Origin: Rhodanobacter sp. C01
Lineage (GTDB): Bacteria > Pseudomonadota > Gammaproteobacteria > Xanthomonadales > Rhodanobacteraceae
NCBI RefSeq assembly: GCF_002001045.1
Contig: NZ_MUNR01000007.1
Location: forward strand, 59,494 to 123,493
Length of the DNA stretch: 64,000 bases
Reading direction: 5' to 3'
The translations under genes were made by a program, and so were the position numbers. How positions within the stretch are numbered: position 1 is the first letter of the stretch; every line of letters begins with the position of its first letter. A model generated the notes under the pieces. It worked only from the letters and a program-made list of their open reading frames with translations, was not told the origin of the DNA and did no database searches. This document shows, in pieces, positions 1-10,008 of the stretch.

Positions 1-550
1 CCAGCTCATGCAGCCAGACATAACCACGGATCGCCATGCCCGCCAGCACCGTCGCCACGCATATACCAATGAATTTCGCCAGCGACGGGCGGCGCATCAA
101 CCAACAGGCCAGCAAGGGAAACAGCAGGTAAAAATGCTCTTCCACGCATAGTGACCAGACGTGCGAGAACGCCTTGTTGTGCTGATAGTCGATCAGCAGG
201 TTGACCGTATAGGTGAGGAACTGCCACAGCGGCTGGATGCCGTCCGCCTCGCGGAAACCCGGCACGCTGAAATACAGCGCCAGCACCACCAGATACGCCG
301 GCAGCACACGAAGCGAGCGGCGCAGGTAGAAATTGCCGAACGCCAGCGGCTCGCCACGGCTCAGCGGCTTCAGCAATTGCGAGCCGATCAGGTATCCGCT
401 CAGCACGAAGAACAGGTCGACGCCGATCCAGCCGTAACTTTCCAGCAGGGCAAAGCGCTCGCCGATGCCGCCGACGATGTACGAATGGAACAGCATCACC
501 CACACGATCGCGATGGCACGCAACAGATCGAGACCCGGCATCCGACTCAT
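1..550 (-). CDS. Acyltransferase 3 family membrane protein, C-terminus cut by window edge
   Basis: The reading frame opens at an ATG at 550 (MSRMPGLDLLRAIAI) and stays open to base 1, so about 183 N-terminal residues are present and the rest lies outside the window. The opening, an early VMLFHSY segment (the conserved histidine of the family), then GVDLFFVLSGYLIG, a RRSLRVLPAY-like loop and HVWSLCVEEHFYLL are the signature order of the OafA/YrhL acyltransferase 3 superfamily. Members are polytopic inner-membrane proteins that acylate sugars of surface polysaccharide, lipid or other acceptors. The substrate cannot be told from this part. Confidence 0.85.
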   Translation of the reverse strand, partial: MSRMPGLDLLRAIAIVWVMLFHSYIVGGIGERFALLESYGWIGVDLFFVLSGYLIGSQLLKPLSRGEPLAFGNFYLRRSLRVLPAYLVVLALYFSVPGFREADGIQPLWQFLTYTVNLLIDYQHNKAFSHVWSLCVEEHFYLLFPLLACWLMRRPSLAKFIGICVATVLAGMAIRGYVWLHEL

Positions 551-659
551 GCTGTTTCTGCTTCCCTGCTTGAATGCGACCCGGCTGGACCGCCGGATGT
601 CGACATGAAGGCCACGGCGCCGACGTTCAGCGGACTCGCGGTTACCGTGGTGATATCGA

Positions 660-1415
660 TCAGTTGCGCGACTGCAGCTTCGACAGCAGCCGCAGCAGTT
701 CCAGATACAGCCACACCAGGGTCACCACCAGTGCGAACGCGCCGTACCACTCCATGTATTTCGGTGCACCGGCATTGACGCCGGACTCGATGAAGTCGAA
801 GTCGAGGATCAGATTCAGTGCGGCGATCACCACTACCACCGCGCTGAACGCGATGCCGATGCCGCTGTGGCCGCTGATGAAACCCATCGAGTGGCCGAAG
901 AAGCCCATCGCGAAATTGGCAAGGTACAGCAGCATGATGCCGCCAGTAGCGGCGACGATGCCGAGCTTGAATTTCTCGGTCGCGCGGATCAGTCCGCTGC
1001 GATAGGCCAGCAGCAATGCGGCCATGGTGCCGAAGGTCAGCCCCACCGCCTGGATCACGATGCCCGGATAGCGCATCTCGAAGATCGCCGACAGTGCGCC
1101 GATGAACACACCCTCCGCCAGCGCATACAGCGGCCCGGTGATCGGCGCCCAGGTCTTCTTGAACGAGGTGATCAGCCCGAGGATCAAACCACCGATCGCA
1201 CCGACCATCACCAGCGGCAACATCGCCGGCATGCTGGCCGGACCGCTGAACTGGCTCCAGCTGTACATCGCGCCGATCAGCACCAGGATCAGCAGCAGGC
1301 CGGTCTTGTTGACCGTGCCGTTGATCGTCATCGCCTCGTCGCCGCGCGAAACGACCGCGCCGCTGGCCGCATCGAGGAAAGTGTTCTTGTTGAGTGCAGG
1401 GTTGCCGCTTTGCAT
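660..1415 (-). CDS. Bax inhibitor-1/YccA family membrane protein
   Basis: The 251-residue protein is hydrophobic almost throughout, with about seven predicted membrane helices after a polar N-terminus of roughly 40 residues. The pattern of short glycine- and alanine-rich helices, the acidic pair in LDFDFIE near residue 207 and the final [10 protein letters not shown] helix match the bacterial Bax inhibitor-1 (TMBIM/YccA) family, whose members act as pH-sensitive cation leak channels or as modulators of membrane proteolysis. An AGGAGA ribosome binding site sits just upstream of the ATG at 1415. It diverges from hemC. The physiological role in this organism is unknown. Confidence 0.85.
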   Translation of the reverse strand: MQSGNPALNKNTFLDAASGAVVSRGDEAMTINGTVNKTGLLLILVLIGAMYSWSQFSGPASMPAMLPLVMVGAIGGLILGLITSFKKTWAPITGPLYALAEGVFIGALSAIFEMRYPGIVIQAVGLTFGTMAALLLAYRSGLIRATEKFKLGIVAATGGIMLLYLANFAMGFFGHSMGFISGHSGIGIAFSAVVVVIAALNLILDFDFIESGVNAGAPKYMEWYGAFALVVTLVWLYLELLRLLSKLQSRN

Positions 1416-1550
1416 GATCTTCTCCTATGCGTTGCCGACCATCGTAGCTGTCCGCCACGGGCTACGCACCCGCCATGCGCCAATACGCCGATGCACCCGT
1501 ATGCGGAAACTACGCGACAATGCGACCTTGCCAAATGTTGCGGAGTTCCA

Positions 1551-2468
1551 ATGAATCCCTCCACCCTGCGTATCGCCACCCGCAAGAGCGCACTCGCGCT
1601 GTGGCAGGCCGAGCATGTCGCCGCCCTGCTGCGCGCAGCGCATCCGGGACTGGCGGTGGAGCTGGTGCCGATGACCACCCGCGGCGATGAGATTCTCGAC
1701 CAGCCGCTGGCGACGATCGGCGGCAAGGGGCTGTTCCTGAAGGAACTCGAGGTGGCGATGCTGGAAGGTCGTGCCGATCTGGCGGTGCATTCGCTGAAGG
1801 ACGTGCCGGCGGAACTGGAACCGGGTTTCGTGTTGCCGGCGATCCTGCCGCGCGCGGATGCCGCGGATGCCTTCGTCAGCAACCACTACGCGGATCTCGC
1901 CGCGCTGCCACATGGCGCGCGGGTCGGCACCTCGTCGCTGCGGCGACAGGCACAGCTGCGAGCGCTCCGGCCGGATCTGGTGCTGCTCGACCTGCGCGGC
2001 AATGTCGGCACCCGGCTGGGCAAGCTCGACGCCGGCGATTACGACGCGATCGTGCTGGCCTGCGCCGGACTGGAGCGGCTGGGTCTGGCCGCACGCATCC
2101 GTGCCCGGCTGGCCGCGCCGGACTGGCTGCCGGCACCGGGCCAGGCAGCGATCGCGATCGAGGCACGTGAAGGGCAGACCAGCGTGCTGGCCCTGCTGGC
2201 TGCGCTGGACGACGCCGATACCCGGCTCGCCATCACCGCCGAGCGGGCGATGAACCATGCGCTCGGTGGCAGCTGCACGGTGCCGGTTGGCGGCTGGTGC
2301 GTGCTCGGCGAGCATGGCCTGCATCTGCGCGGCATGGTCGGTGATGCAACGAGCGGCCGGTTGCTGCATGCCGACGCCAGCAGCGCCGGCGATCAGGCCA
2401 TTGAACTGGGCCGGCAGGTCGCTGCCGCGCTGCTGAAGCAAGGTGCGGGCGAACTGCTCGGGATTTGA
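1551..2468 (+). CDS. hemC: Porphobilinogen deaminase (hydroxymethylbilane synthase)
   Basis: The 305-residue protein polymerises four porphobilinogen molecules into hydroxymethylbilane in the cytosol, a step of haem and sirohaem synthesis. The family signatures are complete: [11 protein letters not shown] near residue 10, [11 protein letters not shown] at 58-68, HSLKDVP at 80-86 with the catalytic Asp, [10 protein letters not shown] at 127-136 and [10 protein letters not shown] with the dipyrromethane-anchoring cysteine at residue 242. The start at 1551 was chosen over upstream in-frame codons because it has GGAG 6 bases upstream and matches the family length. No hemD follows; the next gene is convergent. 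Confidence 0.97.
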   Translation: MNPSTLRIATRKSALALWQAEHVAALLRAAHPGLAVELVPMTTRGDEILDQPLATIGGKGLFLKELEVAMLEGRADLAVHSLKDVPAELEPGFVLPAILPRADAADAFVSNHYADLAALPHGARVGTSSLRRQAQLRALRPDLVLLDLRGNVGTRLGKLDAGDYDAIVLACAGLERLGLAARIRARLAAPDWLPAPGQAAIAIEAREGQTSVLALLAALDDADTRLAITAERAMNHALGGSCTVPVGGWCVLGEHGLHLRGMVGDATSGRLLHADASSAGDQAIELGRQVAAALLKQGAGELLGI

Positions 2469-2502
2469 CCCGGTTCGGTACCCGATCCGCACAGCACCAA
2501 TG

Positions 2503-2534
2503 AAAACGGCCCTCCCGCTTGCGCGGAAGAGCCG
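2503..2534 (-). terminator. Rho-independent terminator of the DUF481 gene
   Basis: On the minus strand a 12-bp stem with two wobble pairs (CGGCTCTTCCGC against GCGGGAGGGCCG, four-base loop) is followed by TTTTC. It lies between convergent hemC and the DUF481 gene and best fits termination of the leftward transcript. Confidence 0.7.
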
Positions 2535-2563
2535 TCGATTTGCGGCCGGAAGTCAGGCCGGGC

Positions 2564-3382
2564 TCAGAAGTTGTAGACCAGGTTGGTGGTCGCCAGCGTA
2601 TCGGTCTTCTTCAGGCCGACCACCACGCTGCTGTTGTGGCGCACCTGGAAACCGACCTTGATCGCGAGCTTCTTGGTCATGGTGACCGCGAGGCCGGCGT
2701 CGTTCTGCAGGTAGGTGTTCTTCGAGCCCGCTTCCATCAGGAACGTGTCCTCGAACGAGGTGTTGTCCGAGATCTTGAGCTTGTAGTTGACCAGGCCACG
2801 GGCAACCACTTCATTCTGGGTCGACTGTTGCTGCGGCACCAGCACGCCGTCCACCACGACGTCCACATTGGCCGGACGGTATTCCTTGTAACCGGGGCCG
2901 ATTTCGAACGACAGCTCGTTGCGCTCGTCCTTCAGGGCGATGTAGCCGTAACCGAGCGAGATCACGCCCTGCCACAGGTTGGCGCCGAACTCGTCGTGGT
3001 CGTAGCGGGCGGCGCCGACGATGTAGCTGCGCTGGTCGAACTTGTAGCCCACCGAGGCGCCGCCGTCATAGCGGTTCGCCGTGGTGTTGTAGTCGTTGAC
3101 GGTGTTGCCGGCGGCGTCGACCACCTTCAGCTGGCTTTTGGCGCGCAGGGCGTCGAGGAAGAAGTTGTTCTTCCACTGGTCGTTTTCCTGGCTCAGGCCC
3201 AGCTTGGCGTTGATGTTCTGCGAACGCGTGTTGCCGGTGGCGGAGGCAAAGCCGAATTCGCCCGAGCCGGTCCAGCCGCCCTTGTTGCTGGCTGCGTCGG
3301 TGGTGGAGGTGGTGTCCTGGGCCTGCACGGCGAAGCTCGCGAGGGCAGCCAGCAGCAGGCCGGCGATCAGGGTCTTTTTCAT
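2564..3382 (-). CDS. DUF481 family outer-membrane protein (YdiY-like)
   Basis: The 272-residue protein begins with a signal peptide (MKKTLIAGLLLAALASFAVQA, cleavage near residue 21). The rest is a series of alternating polar/hydrophobic strands such as GWTGSGEFGFASATGNT, WKNNFFLDAL and YIVGAARYDHDEF, ending in LVYNF with a C-terminal phenylalanine typical of outer-membrane beta barrels. This is the DUF481 family, which includes the salt-induced YdiY of E. coli. Function is unknown. The gene stands alone, and the terminator at 2503-2534 follows it. Upstream, an inverted repeat (GGTAA-TAC-TTACC, 3409-3421) lies next to a possible -35 element on the same strand. Confidence 0.85.
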   Translation of the reverse strand: MKKTLIAGLLLAALASFAVQAQDTTSTTDAASNKGGWTGSGEFGFASATGNTRSQNINAKLGLSQENDQWKNNFFLDALRAKSQLKVVDAAGNTVNDYNTTANRYDGGASVGYKFDQRSYIVGAARYDHDEFGANLWQGVISLGYGYIALKDERNELSFEIGPGYKEYRPANVDVVVDGVLVPQQQSTQNEVVARGLVNYKLKISDNTSFEDTFLMEAGSKNTYLQNDAGLAVTMTKKLAIKVGFQVRHNSSVVVGLKKTDTLATTNLVYNF

Positions 3383-3651
3383 GAAGGTCAGTCCATTTGT
3401 TAATTATTGGTAAGTATTACCTTAACAAAAGGGGTTGAACTCCCAATGAACGGGACCCCAGCGCGGCACCCCCGGTCCGGCATCATCCTTGCGGGAAGCC
3501 GTCGCCGACGGCCGCGAATGCGCCTGCAGGGACAGGGCCGGATCAGCAGATCACCGATGACGCCGGTAACGGTCGCACCATGACTTGCGACGACCTCGGC
3601 TCGCCACCATGCTAGGCAACGCCCACTTCCCCAGCTGATGCCGCCCGAACC

Positions 3652-4635
3652 ATGGATCGTTACGAACGCATACTGACCCTGCACCGCCTGCTGAAATCGG
3701 CGCATTACCCGGTTCCGCTGTCGCGTCTGCTCGGTGAACTGGAATGCTCGCGCGCCACGCTGTACCGCGACATCGCGTTCCTGCGCGATGCGTTGCGCGC
3801 GCCGATTGAAAGCGCCGGCGGCGATCAGGCGGCCTTCCGCTACGAGGTAGGCGAAGGCGAGCGCTTCGAGCTCCCGGGGTTGTGGCTGACCTCCGACGAA
3901 CTGTCCGCGCTGCTGGCACTGAACGAGCTGATCAGCCGCTCCGGTCCCGGCGTGCTGGCGGGTGCGCTGGCGCCCTTCAAGACACGCATCGAGGCCCTGC
4001 TGTCGGACCAGGGCAGCGGCAAGGCACTGCCGATCGAGCGCATCCGGGTGATTCCATGGGGCGAACGCAAGCTGGATCAGCAGGTGTTCCGCACCGTTGC
4101 CGGCGCGGTACTGGAGCGCAAGCAGCTGCGCTTCCGCTACCGCGCACGCACCACCAATGCCGACAGCCACCGCACCGTGTCGCCGCAGCGACTGACCCAT
4201 TACCGCGACAACTGGTATCTGGACGTGTGGGACCACGACCGCGAGGCACTGCGCAGTTTCGCGGTGGACCGTATCGCCGAGGCGCATGCGCTGGATGCCG
4301 TCGCGACCGATGTCGGCGAGAATGATCTCAACGAACTGCTCGCCTCCAGCTACGGCATCTTCGCCGGCAAGCCGAAGGCCTGGGCCACGATCCGGTTTTC
4401 ACAGCATGCCGCGCGCTGGGTCGCCGACGAGCACTGGCATTCACAGCAAAAGGGCGAGTGGCTGCCCGATGGACGCTACGAACTGAAAGTGCCCTACTCC
4501 AATTCGAAGGAACTTCTGATGGACGTGCTCAAGTACGGCCCGGACGCGGAAGTCGTGGCGCCGCTGCCGCTGCGCGAGGAAATGAAGATCCTGCTGCAGC
4601 TGGCACTCGGCGGCTACCAGCAGTCGCCGCCCTGA
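3652..4635 (+). CDS. YafY-type transcriptional regulator with HTH and WYL domains
   Basis: The 327-residue protein has an N-terminal winged helix (residues about 1-60: RYERILTLHRLL, then LECSRATLYRDIAFLRD as the recognition region) and a central-to-C-terminal WYL domain around residues 150-225 (FRYRART, SPQRLTHYRDNWYLDVWD, RSFAVDRI). A WYL C-terminal extension follows (WLPDGRYELKVPYSN, with ELLMDVLKYGPDAEVV). WYL regulators sense nucleic acids or other ligands and often act in stress or defence, but nothing around this copy suggests defence. The patatin gene starts 13 bases after the stop, so the two are probably cotranscribed. Confidence 0.9.
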   Translation: MDRYERILTLHRLLKSAHYPVPLSRLLGELECSRATLYRDIAFLRDALRAPIESAGGDQAAFRYEVGEGERFELPGLWLTSDELSALLALNELISRSGPGVLAGALAPFKTRIEALLSDQGSGKALPIERIRVIPWGERKLDQQVFRTVAGAVLERKQLRFRYRARTTNADSHRTVSPQRLTHYRDNWYLDVWDHDREALRSFAVDRIAEAHALDAVATDVGENDLNELLASSYGIFAGKPKAWATIRFSQHAARWVADEHWHSQQKGEWLPDGRYELKVPYSNSKELLMDVLKYGPDAEVVAPLPLREEMKILLQLALGGYQQSPP

Positions 4636-4648
4636 GCAGAACACCGCG

Positions 4649-5599
4649 ATGAACCATGCCGACATCGCCGATCCCGGCGCCGTACCGCCCGATGCCGCCG
4701 TGCCGCGCAAACCCAGCGTGGCACTGGCGCTCGGTGCCGGCGGCGCGAAAGGGCTGGCGCATATCGGGGTGATCGAGGAGATCGTTGCGCAGGGATTCCG
4801 GATCACCGCCATCGCGGGCACCTCGATGGGCGCGCTGATCGGCGGCGTGTATGCAATGGGCAAGCTCGACGTCTATCGCGACTGGGTGACCACGCTGGCC
4901 CGGCTCGATGTGTTCAAGCTGCTCGACTGGACGTTTTCCGGCGGCGGCCTGATCAAGGGCGAGCGGATCATCGGCACCTTGCGCGAGATGATCGGCGATG
5001 TCTGCATCGAGGAGCTGCCGCTCGCCTTTACCGCCGTCGCCACCGACCTCGATCGCGAACGCGAGGTATGGCTGACCCGTGGCTCGCTGTTTGATGCGAT
5101 CCGCGCCTCGATCTCGATACCGACGGTGTTCCGCCCGCACACCGTCGATGGCCGCCGACTGCTCGACGGCGCCTTGCTCAACCCGGTACCGGTCACGCCA
5201 CTGATCCGTGATCCGGCCGACTTTCTGTTCGCCGTCAGCATGGACGGCCCGGCACAGATGGCCGCACCCGAAGCCATCGAACAGGACGATCCGGATGACC
5301 GCAGCTACCGCCACCGCCTCGGCGAATTCTTCGGCCGCTTGCTGCCGCACAGCGAAGGCAAGCCGCGCGAGCCCGGCGCATGGGATCTGCTCAACCAGTC
5401 GATGGATCTGATGCAGGCGAACCTCTCGCGTCTGCGCCTGGCCGCGTACGAACCGGACCTGTTGATCCAGCTGCCGCGCAACGTGTCGACCATTTACGAG
5501 TTCTACCGCGCTCGCGAACTGATCGAACGCGGCCGCCTGCAGACGCGCGAGGCGCTGGCCCACTGGTCGAAATCGGCCTCGCCGGTGCAGCAACCCTGA
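4649..5599 (+). CDS. Patatin-like phospholipase family protein (RssA-like)
   Basis: The 316-residue protein carries the complete patatin active site: oxyanion loop GAGGAKG at residues 29-35, nucleophile elbow GTSMG at 57-61 (Ser59) and the catalytic aspartate in LLDGALLNPV (Asp173). This predicts a serine/aspartate-dyad lipid acyl hydrolase. There is no signal peptide, so it is probably cytosolic or peripheral on the inner membrane, like E. coli RssA. It follows the WYL regulator by 13 bases. A second, larger patatin with a cyclic-nucleotide domain lies at 28.8 kb. Confidence 0.92.
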   Translation: MNHADIADPGAVPPDAAVPRKPSVALALGAGGAKGLAHIGVIEEIVAQGFRITAIAGTSMGALIGGVYAMGKLDVYRDWVTTLARLDVFKLLDWTFSGGGLIKGERIIGTLREMIGDVCIEELPLAFTAVATDLDREREVWLTRGSLFDAIRASISIPTVFRPHTVDGRRLLDGALLNPVPVTPLIRDPADFLFAVSMDGPAQMAAPEAIEQDDPDDRSYRHRLGEFFGRLLPHSEGKPREPGAWDLLNQSMDLMQANLSRLRLAAYEPDLLIQLPRNVSTIYEFYRARELIERGRLQTREALAHWSKSASPVQQP

Positions 5600-5637
5600 T
5601 CAAACCGGCCTGGTCGAAGTCATCAGCGTCCCCGGCA

Positions 5638-6006
5638 TCAGCGCGGACCATGCGTGCGCAGCCAGTTTTCCAGGTACGCCTTCAGCGCCACCGCGTTGTT
5701 GTGTTCCTCGTCGCGCGCGCCGTAGAGCAGGGTGACGGTGTGCCGCGCCGCACGCTCGGCCAGCGGCTGCCAGTGTTCGGCCAGCGCATCCAGTTCGCTG
5801 GCGTAGCGATGACGAAAGCCGTCCCAGCGCGACGGCTCGTGCCCGAACCACTGGCGCAGCGCGGTGGAGGGCGCCAGCTCCTTCGCCCACTGATCCAGTG
5901 ACACGGCGTCCTTCTTCAACCCGCGTGGCCACAGCCGGTCGATCAGCACGCGATAGCCATCGGCTTTCGCGGCCGGCTCGTAGACACGTTTGACGACGAT
6001 GCTCAT
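5638..6006 (-). CDS. DUF488 family protein (YeaO-like)
   Basis: The 122-residue protein shows the DUF488/YeaO pattern: VKRVYEP near the start, YRVLIDRLWPRGLKK around residues 20-34, WAKELAPS, LRQWFGHEPSRW and a C-terminal TLLYGARDEEHNNA. The ATG at 6006 is preferred to a GTG two codons upstream because a GGGAGAG ribosome binding site is well placed for it. The function of the family is not established. The gene is isolated, on the strand opposite the patatin. Confidence 0.85.
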   Translation of the reverse strand: MSIVVKRVYEPAAKADGYRVLIDRLWPRGLKKDAVSLDQWAKELAPSTALRQWFGHEPSRWDGFRHRYASELDALAEHWQPLAERAARHTVTLLYGARDEEHNNAVALKAYLENWLRTHGPR

Positions 6007-6070
6007 GGGCACTCTCCCGAACGGAAGATCCCCAGCATACGACGGCCGGATCAGTGCGGCGTGAGGCGGA

Positions 6071-6787
6071 TCAGAGTTCCTCGACCTTGGTCACCTTGCC
6101 ACGCCGCATCAGCCACGCCACGCCGCGCAGATCGGCCAGGCCCACCCACAGCCGATCGAGCATGCCGTACTTGGACACGCCGGCGGTGCGCGGGCGATGA
6201 CCGACCGGCACGCTCTGGCAGGCGAAGCCGGCACGCTTGACCAGCGCCGGCAGGTAGCGGTGCATGTGGTCGAAGTAGGGCAGGCGCAGGAACACCTCGC
6301 GATCGAACAGCTTCAGGCCGCAGCCGGTGTCCGGCGTGGCGTCCCGAAGCATGCGCGAGCGCACCGCGTTGGCGATCTTCGAGGAGATGCGCTTGTTGAA
6401 GCTGTCACGGCGGGTGGTGCGCCAGCCGGCGAACAGCCGCATGTCGGCCGCCGCGCCATCGCGTGCCGCCAGCAGCTTCGGGATATCCGCCGGATCGTTC
6501 TGGCCATCGCCATCGAGCGTGGCGATCCACGGCGAGGTCGCCGCGCGCACGCCATTCCACACCGCAGTGCTCTGGCCGCTGCGGGTGACGTGATGCAGAA
6601 CGCGCAATTCCGGATGGCTGGCCTTTTGCGTCGCCAGCACCGCGCGGCTGTCATCGCTGGAATCGTCATCGATGTAGATGACTTCGTAATCGATCTTGCC
6701 GCGCAGGGCAGCGGCGATCTCGGCGAGCAGCGGCGGAATGTTGTCGCGCTCGTTGAAGACGGGGACGACGACGGAGAGTTGCGGCAT
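6071..6787 (-). CDS. Family 2 glycosyltransferase (dolichol-phosphate-mannose-synthase-like)
   Basis: The 238-residue protein begins PQLSVVVPVFNERDNIPPLL, followed by YIDDDSSDDS (nucleotide-sugar-binding aspartates), a central LDGDGQNDPADI (DXD-type metal motif) and GCGLKLFDREVF with the acceptor-loop region. This is the GT2 subgroup that moves a sugar from a nucleotide donor to a polyprenyl phosphate. There are no clear membrane helices, unlike ArnC or GtrB. The start at 6787 is chosen over a codon 42 bases upstream because it begins directly at the first beta strand and has AAGG upstream. No linked polysaccharide cluster is present. Confidence 0.88.
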   Translation of the reverse strand: MPQLSVVVPVFNERDNIPPLLAEIAAALRGKIDYEVIYIDDDSSDDSRAVLATQKASHPELRVLHHVTRSGQSTAVWNGVRAATSPWIATLDGDGQNDPADIPKLLAARDGAAADMRLFAGWRTTRRDSFNKRISSKIANAVRSRMLRDATPDTGCGLKLFDREVFLRLPYFDHMHRYLPALVKRAGFACQSVPVGHRPRTAGVSKYGMLDRLWVGLADLRGVAWLMRRGKVTKVEEL

Positions 6788-6964
6788 GGGAGGGCCTTTC
6801 AGCAATGACAAATGCTGCGCTTGGCGCAACAGGGGCGCAGTTTACTGCCAAGCGGAGCAACACGTTTTCCGTTGGGGATTCCAGGACCGGCAGTGCCCGC
6901 GGGATCTTGCCACGCGAGTGCCGAACGGCAGACAGGCCGCGCATGAGGCGATAGTCGGCGAACC

Positions 6965-7834
6965 TCAGCGGATCTTGCCGAGAATGCCATCCAGCTCGTC
7001 ATTGCTGTGGTAGTGGATCACCAGCTTGCCACTGCCACCCCGACCCTGGGCCAGCTCGACCCGCGCAGCGAAGCGCTCGGCCAGCTCGCGTTCCAGCGCG
7101 GCGATGTTCGGATCGCGCGCCGGCGCACTCTTTGCCTTGCCCTTCGGTGCGGTCTGCGCGCGGCGTGCCGCTTCCTCCAGTTCGCGCACCGACCAGCCCA
7201 GGGTCGAGGCCTGACGCGCCAGTGGCACGGCGATGGCCTCGTCCAGGGTCAGCAGGCAGCGTGCGTGGCCCATCTCCAGCTTGCCGTCGTCCAGCAACCG
7301 CTTGATGGAATCCGGCATTTCGGTGAGCCGCAGCATGTTCGACACCGACGCGCGCGAACGACCCACCGCATCGGCGGCCTGCTGGTGGGTGAGATCGAAG
7401 TCGTCGATCAGCCGCTTCAGCGCATCGGCTTCTTCCAGCGGGGTGAGATCCTGGCGCTGGATGTTCTCGATCAGTGCCATCGCCGGCACCGCGGCGTCCG
7501 GCACGCTCTTCACCAGCGCCGGCAGCTCGCTCAGCTGCGCGCGTTGTGCCGCGCGCCAGCGGCGTTCGCCGGCGATCAGCTCGTAGCTGTTCTTGCCGAT
7601 CGCACGCACCACCACCGGCTGGATCAGTCCCTGTGCCTTGATCGACGCGGCCAGTTCGTCCAGTGCCTCGTCGTTCCAGTGCCGGCGCGGCTGGTACTTG
7701 CCTGGCTGGATCTGCTGGATCGGCAGCATGTGCAGCTCGCCTTCCTGCGCCAGCACCGACGGTGCCGCCTCGCCGGTACCGCCGAGCAGGGCATCGAGCC
7801 CGCGTCCCAATCCACGTTTTTTCGCAGCTGCCAT
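6965..7834 (-). CDS. parB: Chromosome-partitioning protein ParB
   Basis: The 289-residue protein is a ParB/Spo0J-type CTPase clamp that loads at parS and organises the origin region for segregation. A lysine-rich start (KKRGLGRGLDALLGG) is followed by the N-terminal domain (IQPGKYQPRRHWN), the nuclease-like/CTP-binding box (ELIAGERRWRAAQ), the helix-turn-helix region (QAADAVGRSRASVSNMLRL) and a C-terminal dimerisation tail (GSGKLVIHYHSNDELDGIL). It is directly downstream of parA with 2 bases between them. Two perfect parS sites lie inside recF, about 51-52 kb away in this window. Confidence 0.96.
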   Translation of the reverse strand: MAAAKKRGLGRGLDALLGGTGEAAPSVLAQEGELHMLPIQQIQPGKYQPRRHWNDEALDELAASIKAQGLIQPVVVRAIGKNSYELIAGERRWRAAQRAQLSELPALVKSVPDAAVPAMALIENIQRQDLTPLEEADALKRLIDDFDLTHQQAADAVGRSRASVSNMLRLTEMPDSIKRLLDDGKLEMGHARCLLTLDEAIAVPLARQASTLGWSVRELEEAARRAQTAPKGKAKSAPARDPNIAALERELAERFAARVELAQGRGGSGKLVIHYHSNDELDGILGKIR

Positions 7835-7836
7835 GC

Positions 7837-8706
7837 TTATTCCTGATGGTTGGCGGCGGGCGCCTTGAGCAGTGCGCCGCTGCCGCCATGCACTGGTGGT
7901 TCGACGTCGTCGACCTGATCGGCATGCTCGACGCGCGGCGGCAATCCGCGCTCGCGCCGGATCACTTCGCCGGCCAGGCCGATGTAGGCGATCGCGCCAC
8001 GCGAGCTGCGGTCATATAGATGGATCGGCTGACCGTGGCTGGGCGCCTCGGCCAGCCGCACGTTGCGCGGGATGATCGAGCGCAGCACCTTGTCGCCGAA
8101 ATGCTGGGTGAGCTGGGCGGACACTTCGTTGCCGAGGTTGTTGCGCACGTCGTACATCGTGCGCAACAGGCCTTCGATCTCGAGCTTCGGATTCAGCCGG
8201 TGACGTACTGCCTTGATCGTGTCCAGCAGGCTGGACAGGCCTTCCAGCGCGAAATACTCGCACTGCACCGGAATCAGCACGCCATCGGCGGCGGTCAGCG
8301 CATTCAGCGTCAGCAGGTTCAGCGAGGGCGGGCAGTCGATCAGGATGGTGTGGTAGTTCGCCGAGATCTTCGCCAGCAGCTCCTTCAGCCGATGCTCGCG
8401 CGCCAGCGCGTCCATCAGCTTCAGTTCCGCGGCGGTGAGATCGCCATTGCCCGGCAGCAGGTCATAGTGACCGTCGGTCGGCACGATCGCGCTGGCGATC
8501 TCGGCTTCCTCCAGCAACACTTCGCAGCCGCTTGGTTTGGCGTCGCGCTTGTTGATGCCCGAGGCCATCGTCGCGTTGCCCTGTGGATCCAGGTCGATCA
8601 GCAATACCTTGCGCTTCGCGGCAGCCAGCGCGGCAGCGAGATTGACGGCAGTGGTGGTCTTGCCGACGCCGCCCTTCTGGTTGGCGACAGCGATGATGCG
8701 GGCCAT
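7837..8706 (-). CDS. parA: Chromosome-partitioning ATPase ParA
   Basis: The 289-residue protein has the deviant Walker A box KGGVGKTTTA at residues 11-20, Walker A' with LIDCPPSLN, and the switch region GVLIPVQCEYFALEG, all typical of chromosomal ParA/Soj ATPases that move ParB-parS complexes on the nucleoid. It starts at 8706 and runs into parB. In related genomes it usually follows rsmG directly; here an ABC ATPase gene and a GH1 gene lie between rsmG and parA. The C-terminal 25 or so residues are proline- and alanine-rich. Confidence 0.96.
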   Translation of the reverse strand: MARIIAVANQKGGVGKTTTAVNLAAALAAAKRKVLLIDLDPQGNATMASGINKRDAKPSGCEVLLEEAEIASAIVPTDGHYDLLPGNGDLTAAELKLMDALAREHRLKELLAKISANYHTILIDCPPSLNLLTLNALTAADGVLIPVQCEYFALEGLSSLLDTIKAVRHRLNPKLEIEGLLRTMYDVRNNLGNEVSAQLTQHFGDKVLRSIIPRNVRLAEAPSHGQPIHLYDRSSRGAIAYIGLAGEVIRRERGLPPRVEHADQVDDVEPPVHGGSGALLKAPAANHQE

Positions 8707-8749
8707 GGATGGATAGCTACCGTACGCAGGAGAGGGTTAGTGTAATGCC

Positions 8750-9877
<1,128 letters not shown>

Positions 9878-9969
9878 CGACATCTCCCGTGCAGTTGGCC
9901 ACGATGGCCCGCCTTGATCGAAGCATGCACTGCCTGCACATCGACATGGCGTTGGGCTATTCTGCCCGC

Positions 9970-9981
9970 GTAATCGTTTAC
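9970..9981. promoter_or_regulatory. Putative LacI-family operator between ABC ATPase and GH1 genes
   Basis: The 12-mer GTAATCGTTTAC has perfect GTAA/TTAC arms around a central CG, the usual build of LacI-family operators. Its reverse complement differs at one position from GAAAACGATTAC upstream of the lacI-type gene (13175-13186). It sits 27 bases before the GH1 start and 92 bases before the ATPase start, so one bound repressor could govern both. Confidence 0.6.
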
Positions 9982-10008
9982 ATCAAGCACCGAGTTGCAG
10001 GGATACGC